From contig NZ_CP023701.1 in assembly GCF_008704535.1 (NCBI RefSeq), positions 7,358,001 through 7,422,000 on the forward strand: 64,000 bases of DNA, read 5' to 3'. The notes beneath the pieces are model-generated. The model did not search any database. It was not told the origin of the DNA and worked only from the letters and a program-made list of their open reading frames with translations. This document shows, piece by piece, positions 16,601-24,392 of this stretch. The position numbers were made by a program, and so were the translations under genes. Source of the stretch: Streptomyces subrutilus (GTDB lineage Bacteria; Actinomycetota; Actinomycetes; Streptomycetales; Streptomycetaceae). Position 1 is the first letter of the stretch. Every line of letters starts with the position of its first letter.

Positions 16601-19600
16601 GACCGGTGGCACGGACGCCGTACTGACCGACATCCACCTGCGCAAGGCGCTCTTCCTCCCCGACGGCGACGGCCGCACCGTCCAGCTCACGCTGTCGGCG
16701 CAGACCGGCGACTTCACGGTCTCCACCCTCACCGGCGACGGCCGGGAACGGACCGTGCACGCCTCCGGGTCCGTCCGGCCCGCGCAGCGCGGACGCCCCG
16801 GCCACGGCCTGGACGCCGACGCGGTGCGCGGACGCGCCGACCGCCGGCTGGCGGGCGCCGAGTGCTACCGGGCACTGGCCGGCCTCGGCTACCACTACGG
16901 CCCCGCGTTCCGGGGCATCGACGAGGTCTGGATCGGACCCGGCGAGGCCCTGGCCAGGATCCGTCCCACCCCGGCCATCGAAGGACACGACGGCCACCAC
17001 GTCCACCCGGCGCTGATGGACGCCTTCTTCCAGACCCTGCTGACCCCCCTGCTCCTCGCCCCCGACACCCCGTCCGGCGCCGGCGTCAGACTGCCGGTCG
17101 CCATCGACGAGGTGCGGCTCGACGCGATCGGAGCACGCCCGGTCTGGGTCCACGCCACCGTCACCGGCGACAGCGCCGACGGACTCGTCGGCGACCTCGC
17201 CGTCTACGCCGAGGACGGCGCTCCGCTCGGCTCCGTCACCGGCTTCCGCGCCGCCGACGTGGAGAAGGCCGCCGGCGCCGCCGGCCTCGCCACCATCGAC
17301 GGCTGGCTCGCCGAACTCTCCTGGACCGAGGTACCGGGGGAGGAGGCCCCGGACGCGGTCCGGGACCACCCCGACCACTGGCTGCTGTTCGCCGACGCCC
17401 ACGGCGTCGCCGACGCACTCGCGGCCCGCGTCACGGCCCGCGGCGGCAGCTGCCGCACGGTGCGCCCCGGCGCGGCGTACGGGCGCACGCCCGACGGCGC
17501 CGCGTTCACCGTCCGGCCGGACCGCGCCGAGGACATCGGCCGCGTACTGGCGGCCGTCCGGGCGGACGGCGCCCCCGCCCCGGCCGCCGTCGCCCACCTG
17601 TGGAACCTCGACCGGCCGGCCCTCGCGCACGCCGACCGCACGGCCGTGGCCGCGCACACCGGCGCCGGCGCGTACAGCCTGATCGCCCTCGCCTCGGTGC
17701 TGCCCGCCGCACTGCCCGGCAGCCACCTCCACATCGTCACCCGCACCGCCCAGGCCGCCGCGCCCGGCGACCCGGTCGAACCCCTCGGCGCCCCGGCCTG
17801 GGGCATCGGCCGGGTCCTGCGCCACCAGGAACTGCCGGACCACCCCGGCAAACTCGTCGACCTCGGACCGGCCGCGGACCCCGCCGAGGAGGCCGAGGCC
17901 CTGCTGCGCGCCTTCGCCCTGCCCGACGCCGACGAGATCGCCCTGCGCGACGGCCGCCGCCTGACCAGCCGGCTCCGCCCGGCCGAGGGCCTGACCGGAC
18001 CCCTGCCGCCCAACCTGCGCCCGGACGGCAGCTACCTGGTCACCGGCGCCTTCGGCGCGCTCGGCCGGCTGCTCTGCCGCACCCTGGTCCGCCGCGGCGC
18101 CCGCCGGCTCGTCCTGATCGGCCGTAGCCCGCTGCCCCCGCGCGACCAGTGGCGCGACCTCGACCCGCAGAGCCCCGCCGGGCGCGGCGTCGCCTTCCTG
18201 CGCGAGCTGGAGGCGCTCGGCGCCCACGCGGTCCCGGTGGCCCTGGACATCACCGACGAGACCGCCCTCGGCGCCTGGCTGGAGCAGTGGCACGCACTCG
18301 GCCGGCCGCCGATCCGAGGCGTCTTCCACCTGGCCGGACAGGTCCGCGACACGCTGGCCGGCGACCTGACCCGCGAGCTGTTCGACACCGTCCACGACCC
18401 CAAGGCCCTCGGCGCCCTCGCCCTGCACCGGCAGCTCTCGGGCGAACCCCTCGACCACTTCGTGCTGTTCGCCTCCATCGCCTCCCTGCTCACCACCGCG
18501 GGACAGACGAACTACGCCGCCGGCAACGCCTTCCTCGACGCCCTCGCGCACCACCGGCGGGCCCACGGCCTGCCCGCGCTCAGCCTGGACTGGGGGCCCT
18601 GGGCCACCGGCATGATCGAGGAACTCGGTCTGATCGACCACTACCGCACCAGCCGCGGCATGAGCTCGCTCGCGCCGGAGACGGGCATGGCCGTACTGGA
18701 GCGCGTACTCGGCCAGGACCGCGCGCAGCTCCTCGTCGCCACCGTCGTCGACTGGCCGGCCTTCCTGTCCTGGTACCCGGCGCTGCCGCCGCTCGTCGCG
18801 CACCTGGCCGCGGCCCGGGGCGAGGCCGCCCCCGACCGGCCGCGGAACAGCCTGCTGGAGCGGTTGCGGACCGCCGGCGAGGCGGAGCGCCGCACCCTGC
18901 TCGCCGAACGGTTCACCGCCCTGGCCGCCGCCGTGCTGCGGGTGCCCGCCGAACAGATCGAGCCCGGGACCGGGCTGAACGCACTCGGCCTGGACTCGCT
19001 GCTCGCGATGGAACTGCGGGCCCGCCTCACCACCGAGCTCGGGGCCACCGTGTCGGTGGTGGCGCTGCTCGGGGACGCGCCGGTCGGCGAACTGGTCGCC
19101 CAGCTCCACGACGGCCTGGCCGCGTCGCTCGCGGACGACGGCGAGGACCCGGCCGGGACCGCCGTCGAGCAGTACCGGGACGAGACGCGGTTCCCCCTCA
19201 CCCAGAACCAGAAGGCGCTCTGGTTCCTCAAGCAGCTCAATCCGGACGGCTTCGCCTACAACATCGGCGGCGCGGTCGAGGTCCGGGCCGAGCTGGAACC
19301 GGAGCTGATGGCCGCCGCGTTCCGGGCGATGGTCGAGCGCCACTCCAGCCTGCGGGCCAACTTCGTGCTCGAAGACGGCCGGCCCGTCCAGCACATCGCG
19401 GCCGCGGCCGACCCGGACTTCGAGGTCTTCGACGTCCGCCACCTGGAGTGGGACGAGATCCACGAGATGATCGTCCGCGAATACCGCAGTCCCTACGACC
19501 TCGCGCACGATCCGCTCGTGCGGCTGCGGCTGTTCCGGCGCGGGCCGGACCGCTGGGTGATCATGAAGGCCGTCCACCACATCATCTCCGACGCGATCTC

Positions 19601-22600
19601 CACCTTCACCTTCATCGAGGAACTCCTCGCCGTCTACGAGGGACTGCGGCAGGGCCGGGCCCCCTCCCTGCCCCCGGTCGCCGCCCGCTACCTCGACTTC
19701 CTCAACCGGCAGAACGCCTTCCTGGCCGGCCGCGAGGCACCGCGGATGCTGGACTACTGGCGCTCCCACCTGCCCGCGGACGTGCCCGTCCTCGCCCTGC
19801 CCACCGACAAACCGCGCCCCGCCGTGCAGACCCACAACGGCGCCTCCGAGTTCTTCGCCCTGGACGAGGAGCTCAGCGCCCGGGTGCGCGCACTGGCCCA
19901 CGAGCACAACGTGACCGTCTTCGTGGTCCTGCTCACCGCCTACTCCCTGCTGCTGCACGCCTACTCGGGCCAAGAGGACGTCGTCATCGGCAGTCCGGTG
20001 ACGGGCCGCACCGACGAGGAGTTCGCCTCCGTCTACGGGTACTTCGTGAACCCGCTGCCCCTGCACGTCTCACTGGCCGGCGACCCCACGGTCGCCGCCC
20101 TGCTGGACCAGGTCCGTACGACGGTGCTCGGCGGCCTGGACAACCAGGAGTACCCGTTCGTGCTGCTGGTGGAGGAGCTCGGGCTCCGGCACGACCCGAG
20201 CCGCTCCGCCGTCTTCCAGGCGATGTTCATCCTGCTCCACCACAAGGTCTCGACCGAGCAGTACGGCTACCACCTCGACTACATCGAACTACCGGAGGAG
20301 GAGGGACAGTTCGACCTGACCCTGTCCGCCTACGAGGACGAGTCCGAGCGCCGCTTCCACTGCGTCTTCAAGTACAACACCGACCTCTTCCTCCCCGAGA
20401 CGATGGCCCGCATGTCGGGCCACTTCGTCAACCTGCTCGACGCACTGACCCGTGCGGGCGCGGACCACCCGGCCACCGGGCTCGAACTGCTCGGCAGCGG
20501 CGAACGGGACCTGCTCCTGCGCCGGTGGAGCGGCGCCGGACACCGGGTGGACCACGAGGAGCCGCCCGTACACGAGCTGATCCTGAAGGCCGCCGCGACC
20601 CGCCCGGACGCCATCGCGGTGGCCGCGCCGGCCGGGGGCGGCCCGACCGCGCACCTGACCTACCGCGAGCTCGACGAGCGCTCCGGGCGGGCCGCCGCCG
20701 CACTCCGGGCGAGGGGCGCCGGACCGGGCACGGTCGTCGCCGTCTGCCTGGACAAGTCACCCGAGCTGATCGTCGCCCTGCTGGCCGTGCTGCGCACCGG
20801 CGCCGCCTACCTGCCGCTCGACCCCTCAGGCCCGGCCGACCGGCTCGCGTACATGACCGGGCACGCGGGCTGCACGCTGCTGATCGGCGACGCCGGGCGC
20901 CCGGGCGACCTGCCGCTCCCGGTCCTCGCGCTCGCCGACCTGACCGGGCCGGCCGACGCGCGCGCCGGAGGAGGCCCGTCCGCCGACCTCCCGGTGGACC
21001 CGGGCGCGCCCGCCTACGTCATCTACACCTCCGGCTCCACCGGCCGGCCCAAGGGCGTCCGCGTCAGCCACCGCAACCTCGCCTCGGCCTACCACGCGTG
21101 GTGCGCCGCGTACCGGCTGGACACCGACGTCCGGGTCCACCTGCAGATGGCCGGCGCCGCCTTCGACGTGTTCACCGGCGACCTCGTGCGCGCCCTCTGC
21201 TCGGGCGGCACCCTGGTCCTCGTCGACCGTGACCTCCTGTTCGACACCGCCCGGCTGTACGAGGTCATGCGCGCCGAGCGGGTGGACACCGGCGAGTTCG
21301 TCCCCGCCGTGGTCCGCCCCCTGATCCGGCACTGCGAGGACGGCGGCCTGCGGCTGGACTTCATGCGGCTGCTGGTGGTCGGCTCCGACGTCTGGAAGGT
21401 CGAGGAGTACCGGAGGCTGCGGGCGCTCACCGGCCCCGGCACCCGGCTGGTCAACTCCTACGGCCTGACCGAGGCCACCATCGACAGCGCCTACTTCGAG
21501 GGCCCGACCGGGCACCTCGAACCGAGCCGTACCGTCCCCATCGGCCGCCCCTTCCCCCACACCGCCCTCTACCTGCTGGACGCACAGGGCCGCCCCGTAC
21601 CCCCCGGCGTCGCGGGGGAGCTGTGGATCGGCGGCGCCGGGGTCGCCCTCGGCTACCTCGGTGACGAACCGGCGGCCGACGCCCGTTTCGCCACCCTGCC
21701 GCTCGGCGGCGCCGACTGCTCCGAGCCCGTCCGCGTCTACCGGACCGGCGACCTCGCCCACTGGGACACCGAGGGCCGGATGCACCTGCTGGGCCGCGCC
21801 GACGCCCAGGTCAAGGTCCGCGGCCACCGCGTCGAGCCCGGCGAGATCGAGGCCCGGCTCGCCCAGTGGCCCGAGCTCGACCAGGCGGTGGTCACCGTCC
21901 GGCCCGACCGCGGCGGCGAAGAGGTGCTCTGCGCCTACTGCGTGCCCGCCCCCGGCCGGACCCTGGACCGACGGGCCCTGCGCCGCGACCTGGCCGGCCA
22001 CCTGCCCACCTTCATGATCCCCACCCACTTCACCGAACTGGCGGCGCTCCCGCTCACCGCCAACGGCAAGGTGGACCTGGACGCGCTGCCCGAACCCGCC
22101 TCGGACGCCGGAGCCGAGGACGCCGAACCGCCCGTCACCCTCTACGAGCTCCGGATGGCGGAGCACTGGCGCGACCTGCTCGGCATCGAGGAGGTCGGCC
22201 TGCGGCACGACTTCTTCGAGTGCGGCGGCAGCTCCATCAAACTGATCGAGCTCATCCACGGCCTGCAGCGCGAGTTCAACATCGGCATCACGGTCAGCCA
22301 GCTCTTCAAGGTCACCACCCTGCACGGGATGGCGAGGACCGTGGAGCACATCGTCACCGGCCGCACCGAGGGCGCCGAACCCTACCTCTGGTTCAACCGG
22401 GAGCAGCGGCAGACCCTCTTCTGCTTCCCGCCCGCCGGCGGACACGGACTGGTCTACCGGCAGTTCGCCGCCCACCTGCCCGACTACCGACTGGTCGCCT
22501 TCAACTACCTGGCCGGGGACGACAAGGTGAGCCGCTACGCCGACCTCGTCGAGGCCGTCCAGCCCGACGGCCCCTGCGCCCTCCTCGGCTATTCCCTCGG

Positions 22601-23063
22601 TGGCAACCTCGCCTTCGAGGTCGCCGGAGAGCTCGAAGCGCGGGGCCGCACCGTACCGGACGTCGTGATCATCGACTCGCACCGCATCGCCGAGCCCTTC
22701 GAGCTCGCGGACGAACACCTCCGCGCCTTCGACCGGGAACTGTCCCAGCACCTGGAGCGGCACACCGGTTCCGCCATCGTCGCCCGGGAGACCAGCGAAC
22801 AGGCCCGGGACTACCTGCGGTTCTGCAGCAGGACACCCAACCTCGGCGTACTCACCGCCCGCGTCAGCGTGGTCTCCGACGACGAGAAGACCGCCCTCTA
22901 CGCCGCCGGCCGGCAGGGCGCCTGGTACGGCACCTCGACCACCGGCACCGCCGTCTTCACCGGGTTCGGCGCCCACGCCGACATGCTCGACCCCCGGTAC
23001 ATCGACCGCAACGCCGGACTGACCCGGGACATCCTCACCGGAGCCGCCGGCCGCACCACCTGA
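13674..23063 (+). CDS. ftdB: Iterative hybrid PKS-NRPS of the PTM type
   Basis: 3129 residues; ATG 13674 follows AAGGA by seven bases. Order: KS (about 23-460; Cys196 in D-T-A-C-S-S-S, His331, His371), AT (about 555-895; Ser649 in G-H-S-T-G-E, V-P-Y-H-S at the specificity loop), DH (about 920-1200; His952 in H-x3-G-x4-P, Asp1116), KR (about 1220-1710; T-G-A-F-G-A-L-G, N-Y-A-A-G-N), ACP (Ser1775), C (about 1833-2289; H-H-I-I-S-D-A), A (about 2296-2810), PCP (Ser2854), TE (Ser2974 in G-Y-S-L-G-G; G-A-H-A-D). No ER or MT, so chains stay unsaturated. The A-domain positions read D-V-G-E-L-V-S-I-D-K, close to the ornithine code. One module must act iteratively for both chains; the TE is expected to close the tetramic acid. 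Domain borders are approximate. Confidence 0.96.
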   Translation: MTDPRPATSASPAVPAGPDGQPEKIAIIGIGCRLPGGANDHRAFWRNLVEGKDCITATPADRYDVATLGSADPARPGRLVGGRGGYIDGFDEFDPAFFGISGREADHMDPQQRKLLEVAWEALEDGGQRPADLAGRRVGVYIGAFTLDYKILQFADLSFESIAAHTATGTMMTMVSNRISHCLDLRGPSLSIDTACSSSLVAVHLACQSLLRGETSLALAGGTLLHLAPQYTIAETKGGFLSPHGRSRTFDASADGYVRAEGVGVVTLKRLSDALRDGDPVHAVITGSGVNQDGRTNGITVPNPDAQVELIEQVCAQAGIRPGDLQYVEAHGTSTPVGDPIEAGALARALAIGRQPGARCYVGSVKTNIGHTESASGIAGLVKTALALKHRLIPPHLHLERLNPAIDPDGLPFEIPATAVPWPDHQGPARAGVNSFGFGGTNAHVVLEAAPDREPAPAPPEPAGHTVLPLTARDAASLPGLAAGIRGELAGVPDGAPVSLADLGHTLAHRRDHHDHRLAVTYDSRASLDEALGAYLNADPHPRVSTGRRRAARHRRLAWVFTGMGPQWWAMGRRLFATEPVYREAVEACAAHVTELAGWSLLDELAADERRSRMAETWLAQPANFALQTGLAALWRSRGVHPDAVVGHSTGEVAAFHTAGVYDLADAVRIVVHRSRLQHTLAGTGGMLAVALSEGEAHRRLRPYGDAVSVAAVNGPASLTLAGDEGALAELAAALTAEQVFARPLAVEVPYHSAGMDPIKDELLASLADIKARPAQVPVYLTAREGTATGPELDADYWWHNVRDRVRFRQAVERLADDGHRVFLEIGPHPVLGRAIEESLAAAPGGADGAGVRVLPSIRREEDEGARFTASLAALYGIGVEVDWSVLQPAGRPVPLPRYPFKRDRHWAEPRAVAQVRLGEVDHPLLGRRLAGAEPAWEARLDAEALPYLEDHRIEGSVLFPAAGYLEMAAQAVRAVTGGTDAVLTDIHLRKALFLPDGDGRTVQLTLSAQTGDFTVSTLTGDGRERTVHASGSVRPAQRGRPGHGLDADAVRGRADRRLAGAECYRALAGLGYHYGPAFRGIDEVWIGPGEALARIRPTPAIEGHDGHHVHPALMDAFFQTLLTPLLLAPDTPSGAGVRLPVAIDEVRLDAIGARPVWVHATVTGDSADGLVGDLAVYAEDGAPLGSVTGFRAADVEKAAGAAGLATIDGWLAELSWTEVPGEEAPDAVRDHPDHWLLFADAHGVADALAARVTARGGSCRTVRPGAAYGRTPDGAAFTVRPDRAEDIGRVLAAVRADGAPAPAAVAHLWNLDRPALAHADRTAVAAHTGAGAYSLIALASVLPAALPGSHLHIVTRTAQAAAPGDPVEPLGAPAWGIGRVLRHQELPDHPGKLVDLGPAADPAEEAEALLRAFALPDADEIALRDGRRLTSRLRPAEGLTGPLPPNLRPDGSYLVTGAFGALGRLLCRTLVRRGARRLVLIGRSPLPPRDQWRDLDPQSPAGRGVAFLRELEALGAHAVPVALDITDETALGAWLEQWHALGRPPIRGVFHLAGQVRDTLAGDLTRELFDTVHDPKALGALALHRQLSGEPLDHFVLFASIASLLTTAGQTNYAAGNAFLDALAHHRRAHGLPALSLDWGPWATGMIEELGLIDHYRTSRGMSSLAPETGMAVLERVLGQDRAQLLVATVVDWPAFLSWYPALPPLVAHLAAARGEAAPDRPRNSLLERLRTAGEAERRTLLAERFTALAAAVLRVPAEQIEPGTGLNALGLDSLLAMELRARLTTELGATVSVVALLGDAPVGELVAQLHDGLAASLADDGEDPAGTAVEQYRDETRFPLTQNQKALWFLKQLNPDGFAYNIGGAVEVRAELEPELMAAAFRAMVERHSSLRANFVLEDGRPVQHIAAAADPDFEVFDVRHLEWDEIHEMIVREYRSPYDLAHDPLVRLRLFRRGPDRWVIMKAVHHIISDAISTFTFIEELLAVYEGLRQGRAPSLPPVAARYLDFLNRQNAFLAGREAPRMLDYWRSHLPADVPVLALPTDKPRPAVQTHNGASEFFALDEELSARVRALAHEHNVTVFVVLLTAYSLLLHAYSGQEDVVIGSPVTGRTDEEFASVYGYFVNPLPLHVSLAGDPTVAALLDQVRTTVLGGLDNQEYPFVLLVEELGLRHDPSRSAVFQAMFILLHHKVSTEQYGYHLDYIELPEEEGQFDLTLSAYEDESERRFHCVFKYNTDLFLPETMARMSGHFVNLLDALTRAGADHPATGLELLGSGERDLLLRRWSGAGHRVDHEEPPVHELILKAAATRPDAIAVAAPAGGGPTAHLTYRELDERSGRAAAALRARGAGPGTVVAVCLDKSPELIVALLAVLRTGAAYLPLDPSGPADRLAYMTGHAGCTLLIGDAGRPGDLPLPVLALADLTGPADARAGGGPSADLPVDPGAPAYVIYTSGSTGRPKGVRVSHRNLASAYHAWCAAYRLDTDVRVHLQMAGAAFDVFTGDLVRALCSGGTLVLVDRDLLFDTARLYEVMRAERVDTGEFVPAVVRPLIRHCEDGGLRLDFMRLLVVGSDVWKVEEYRRLRALTGPGTRLVNSYGLTEATIDSAYFEGPTGHLEPSRTVPIGRPFPHTALYLLDAQGRPVPPGVAGELWIGGAGVALGYLGDEPAADARFATLPLGGADCSEPVRVYRTGDLAHWDTEGRMHLLGRADAQVKVRGHRVEPGEIEARLAQWPELDQAVVTVRPDRGGEEVLCAYCVPAPGRTLDRRALRRDLAGHLPTFMIPTHFTELAALPLTANGKVDLDALPEPASDAGAEDAEPPVTLYELRMAEHWRDLLGIEEVGLRHDFFECGGSSIKLIELIHGLQREFNIGITVSQLFKVTTLHGMARTVEHIVTGRTEGAEPYLWFNREQRQTLFCFPPAGGHGLVYRQFAAHLPDYRLVAFNYLAGDDKVSRYADLVEAVQPDGPCALLGYSLGGNLAFEVAGELEARGRTVPDVVIIDSHRIAEPFELADEHLRAFDRELSQHLERHTGSAIVARETSEQARDYLRFCSRTPNLGVLTARVSVVSDDEKTALYAAGRQGAWYGTSTTGTAVFTGFGAHADMLDPRYIDRNAGLTRDILTGAAGRTT

Positions 23064-23145
23064 CACCGGGCGCCCCGGTCGCCCCCACCGGAACCGGGAC
23101 GCCCCCTCGGCACACACCCCCAGACCCCGACGAGAAGAGGCCCCC

Positions 23146-24336
23146 ATGGCCGGGCAGCACGAGACGCTGGCCTACCCCTTCGAGCCCTCCGGACTCGAAC
23201 TCCACCCCGACTACGCGGACCTGCGCAAACGCCCCCCGGCCAAGGTCCGGCTCCCGTACGGCGACGCCGCCTGGCTGGCCACCCGCTACGAGGACGTGCG
23301 CACCGTCCTGGCCGACCCGCGCTTCAGCCTCGCCGAGGCGATGGGCCAGGACCAGCCCCGCATGCGCGCGGTGGCCCGCACCGGAGCGGGCCTCTTCTCC
23401 ACCGAACCGCCCGAGCACACCCGGCTGCGCTCGCTGGTGGCCAAGGAGTTCAGCGCCCGCCGCGTCGAGCGGCTGCGCGACCGGGCCGGTGAGCTGGCCG
23501 ACACCCTCGTCGACGCGATGCTCGCCGCCGGCCGACCCGCCGACCTGGTCGAGGACTTCGCCGTCCCGCTGCCCACCACCATCATCTGCGAACTCCTCGG
23601 GCTGCCCGCCGAGGACCACCGGATGCTCTGGCACTGGGCCCAGACGGTCCTGTCCGCCGTCACCCCCGGCGAGGTCCTCGCGGTCGACGGCCGGGCCTTC
23701 ATGGCGTACATGGCGGGCATCCTCGACCTGCGCGGACGCGAGCCGGGGGACGACCTGCTCACCGTCCTGGTCCGGGCCTGCCGCGAGCAGCACGTGATCG
23801 ACGAGGAAGAGCTGCTGTCGATCGCCTGCGACCTGCTGATCGCCGGCTTCGTCAGCACCACCAACCAGATCGGCAACTTCTTCCACCAACTGCTCGTCAC
23901 CCCCGGCGCGTGGGAGCGGCTGCGCGACCACCCCGAGCTGGTGCCCAAGGCCGTCGAGGAGCTGATGCGCCACGTACCGCTCCTCACCGGATTCAGCCTG
24001 CCGCGCTACGCCACCGCCGACGTGGAACTGGGCGGGGTGACGATCCGCGCCGGCGACGCAGTGATGATCGCCACCGCCGCCGCCAACCGGGACCCCGAGG
24101 TCTTCGACGACCCCGAGCGCCTGGTCCTGGACCGGCCGGCGAACCCGCACATCGGCTTCGGACACGGGGTGCACTACTGCATCGGCGCGCACCTGGCCCG
24201 GCTGGAACTCCAGGTGGCGATCGAGACCGTACTGCGCCGGATGCCCGGCCTGCGGCTGGCGGTCCCCGAGGACGAACTGTGCTGGAGGAAGGACGCCATG
24301 GTCAACGGGCTCCAGGCCCTCCCGGTCGCCTGGTGA
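23146..24336 (+). CDS. Cytochrome P450 of the PTM cluster
   Basis: 396 residues. Heme-ligand loop F-G-H-G-V-H-Y-C-I-G (Cys345), E-x-x-R in E-L-M-R, and the pattern of soluble actinobacterial (CYP107-like) enzymes needing ferredoxin and reductase supplied in trans. The I-helix reads I-A-G-F-V-S-T-T (residues 232-239), where most P450s have A-G-x-E/D-T; the acid is Val236 and the adjacent alcohol Ser237, which may alter proton delivery. It lies 82 bp after the PKS-NRPS and its TGA overlaps a GTG of the next frame. In related clusters P450s oxidise or epoxidise the finished PTM (capsimycin, clifednamide type), but they usually sit at a cluster end, not here. Confidence 0.95.
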   Translation: MAGQHETLAYPFEPSGLELHPDYADLRKRPPAKVRLPYGDAAWLATRYEDVRTVLADPRFSLAEAMGQDQPRMRAVARTGAGLFSTEPPEHTRLRSLVAKEFSARRVERLRDRAGELADTLVDAMLAAGRPADLVEDFAVPLPTTIICELLGLPAEDHRMLWHWAQTVLSAVTPGEVLAVDGRAFMAYMAGILDLRGREPGDDLLTVLVRACREQHVIDEEELLSIACDLLIAGFVSTTNQIGNFFHQLLVTPGAWERLRDHPELVPKAVEELMRHVPLLTGFSLPRYATADVELGGVTIRAGDAVMIATAAANRDPEVFDDPERLVLDRPANPHIGFGHGVHYCIGAHLARLELQVAIETVLRRMPGLRLAVPEDELCWRKDAMVNGLQALPVAW

Positions 24337-24392
24337 CCGGCCCGACCACCCAGAAGGACGCGAAGGACGAGAAGGACGAGGAGGCGACGGAA

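Noticed and set aside
15471-20066. A 1531-codon open frame on the minus strand under the PKS-NRPS, and other long antisense frames
   Set aside because: Gly/Val/Gln/Arg-rich products with no family motifs, caused by the G+C codon bias of the plus-strand gene.
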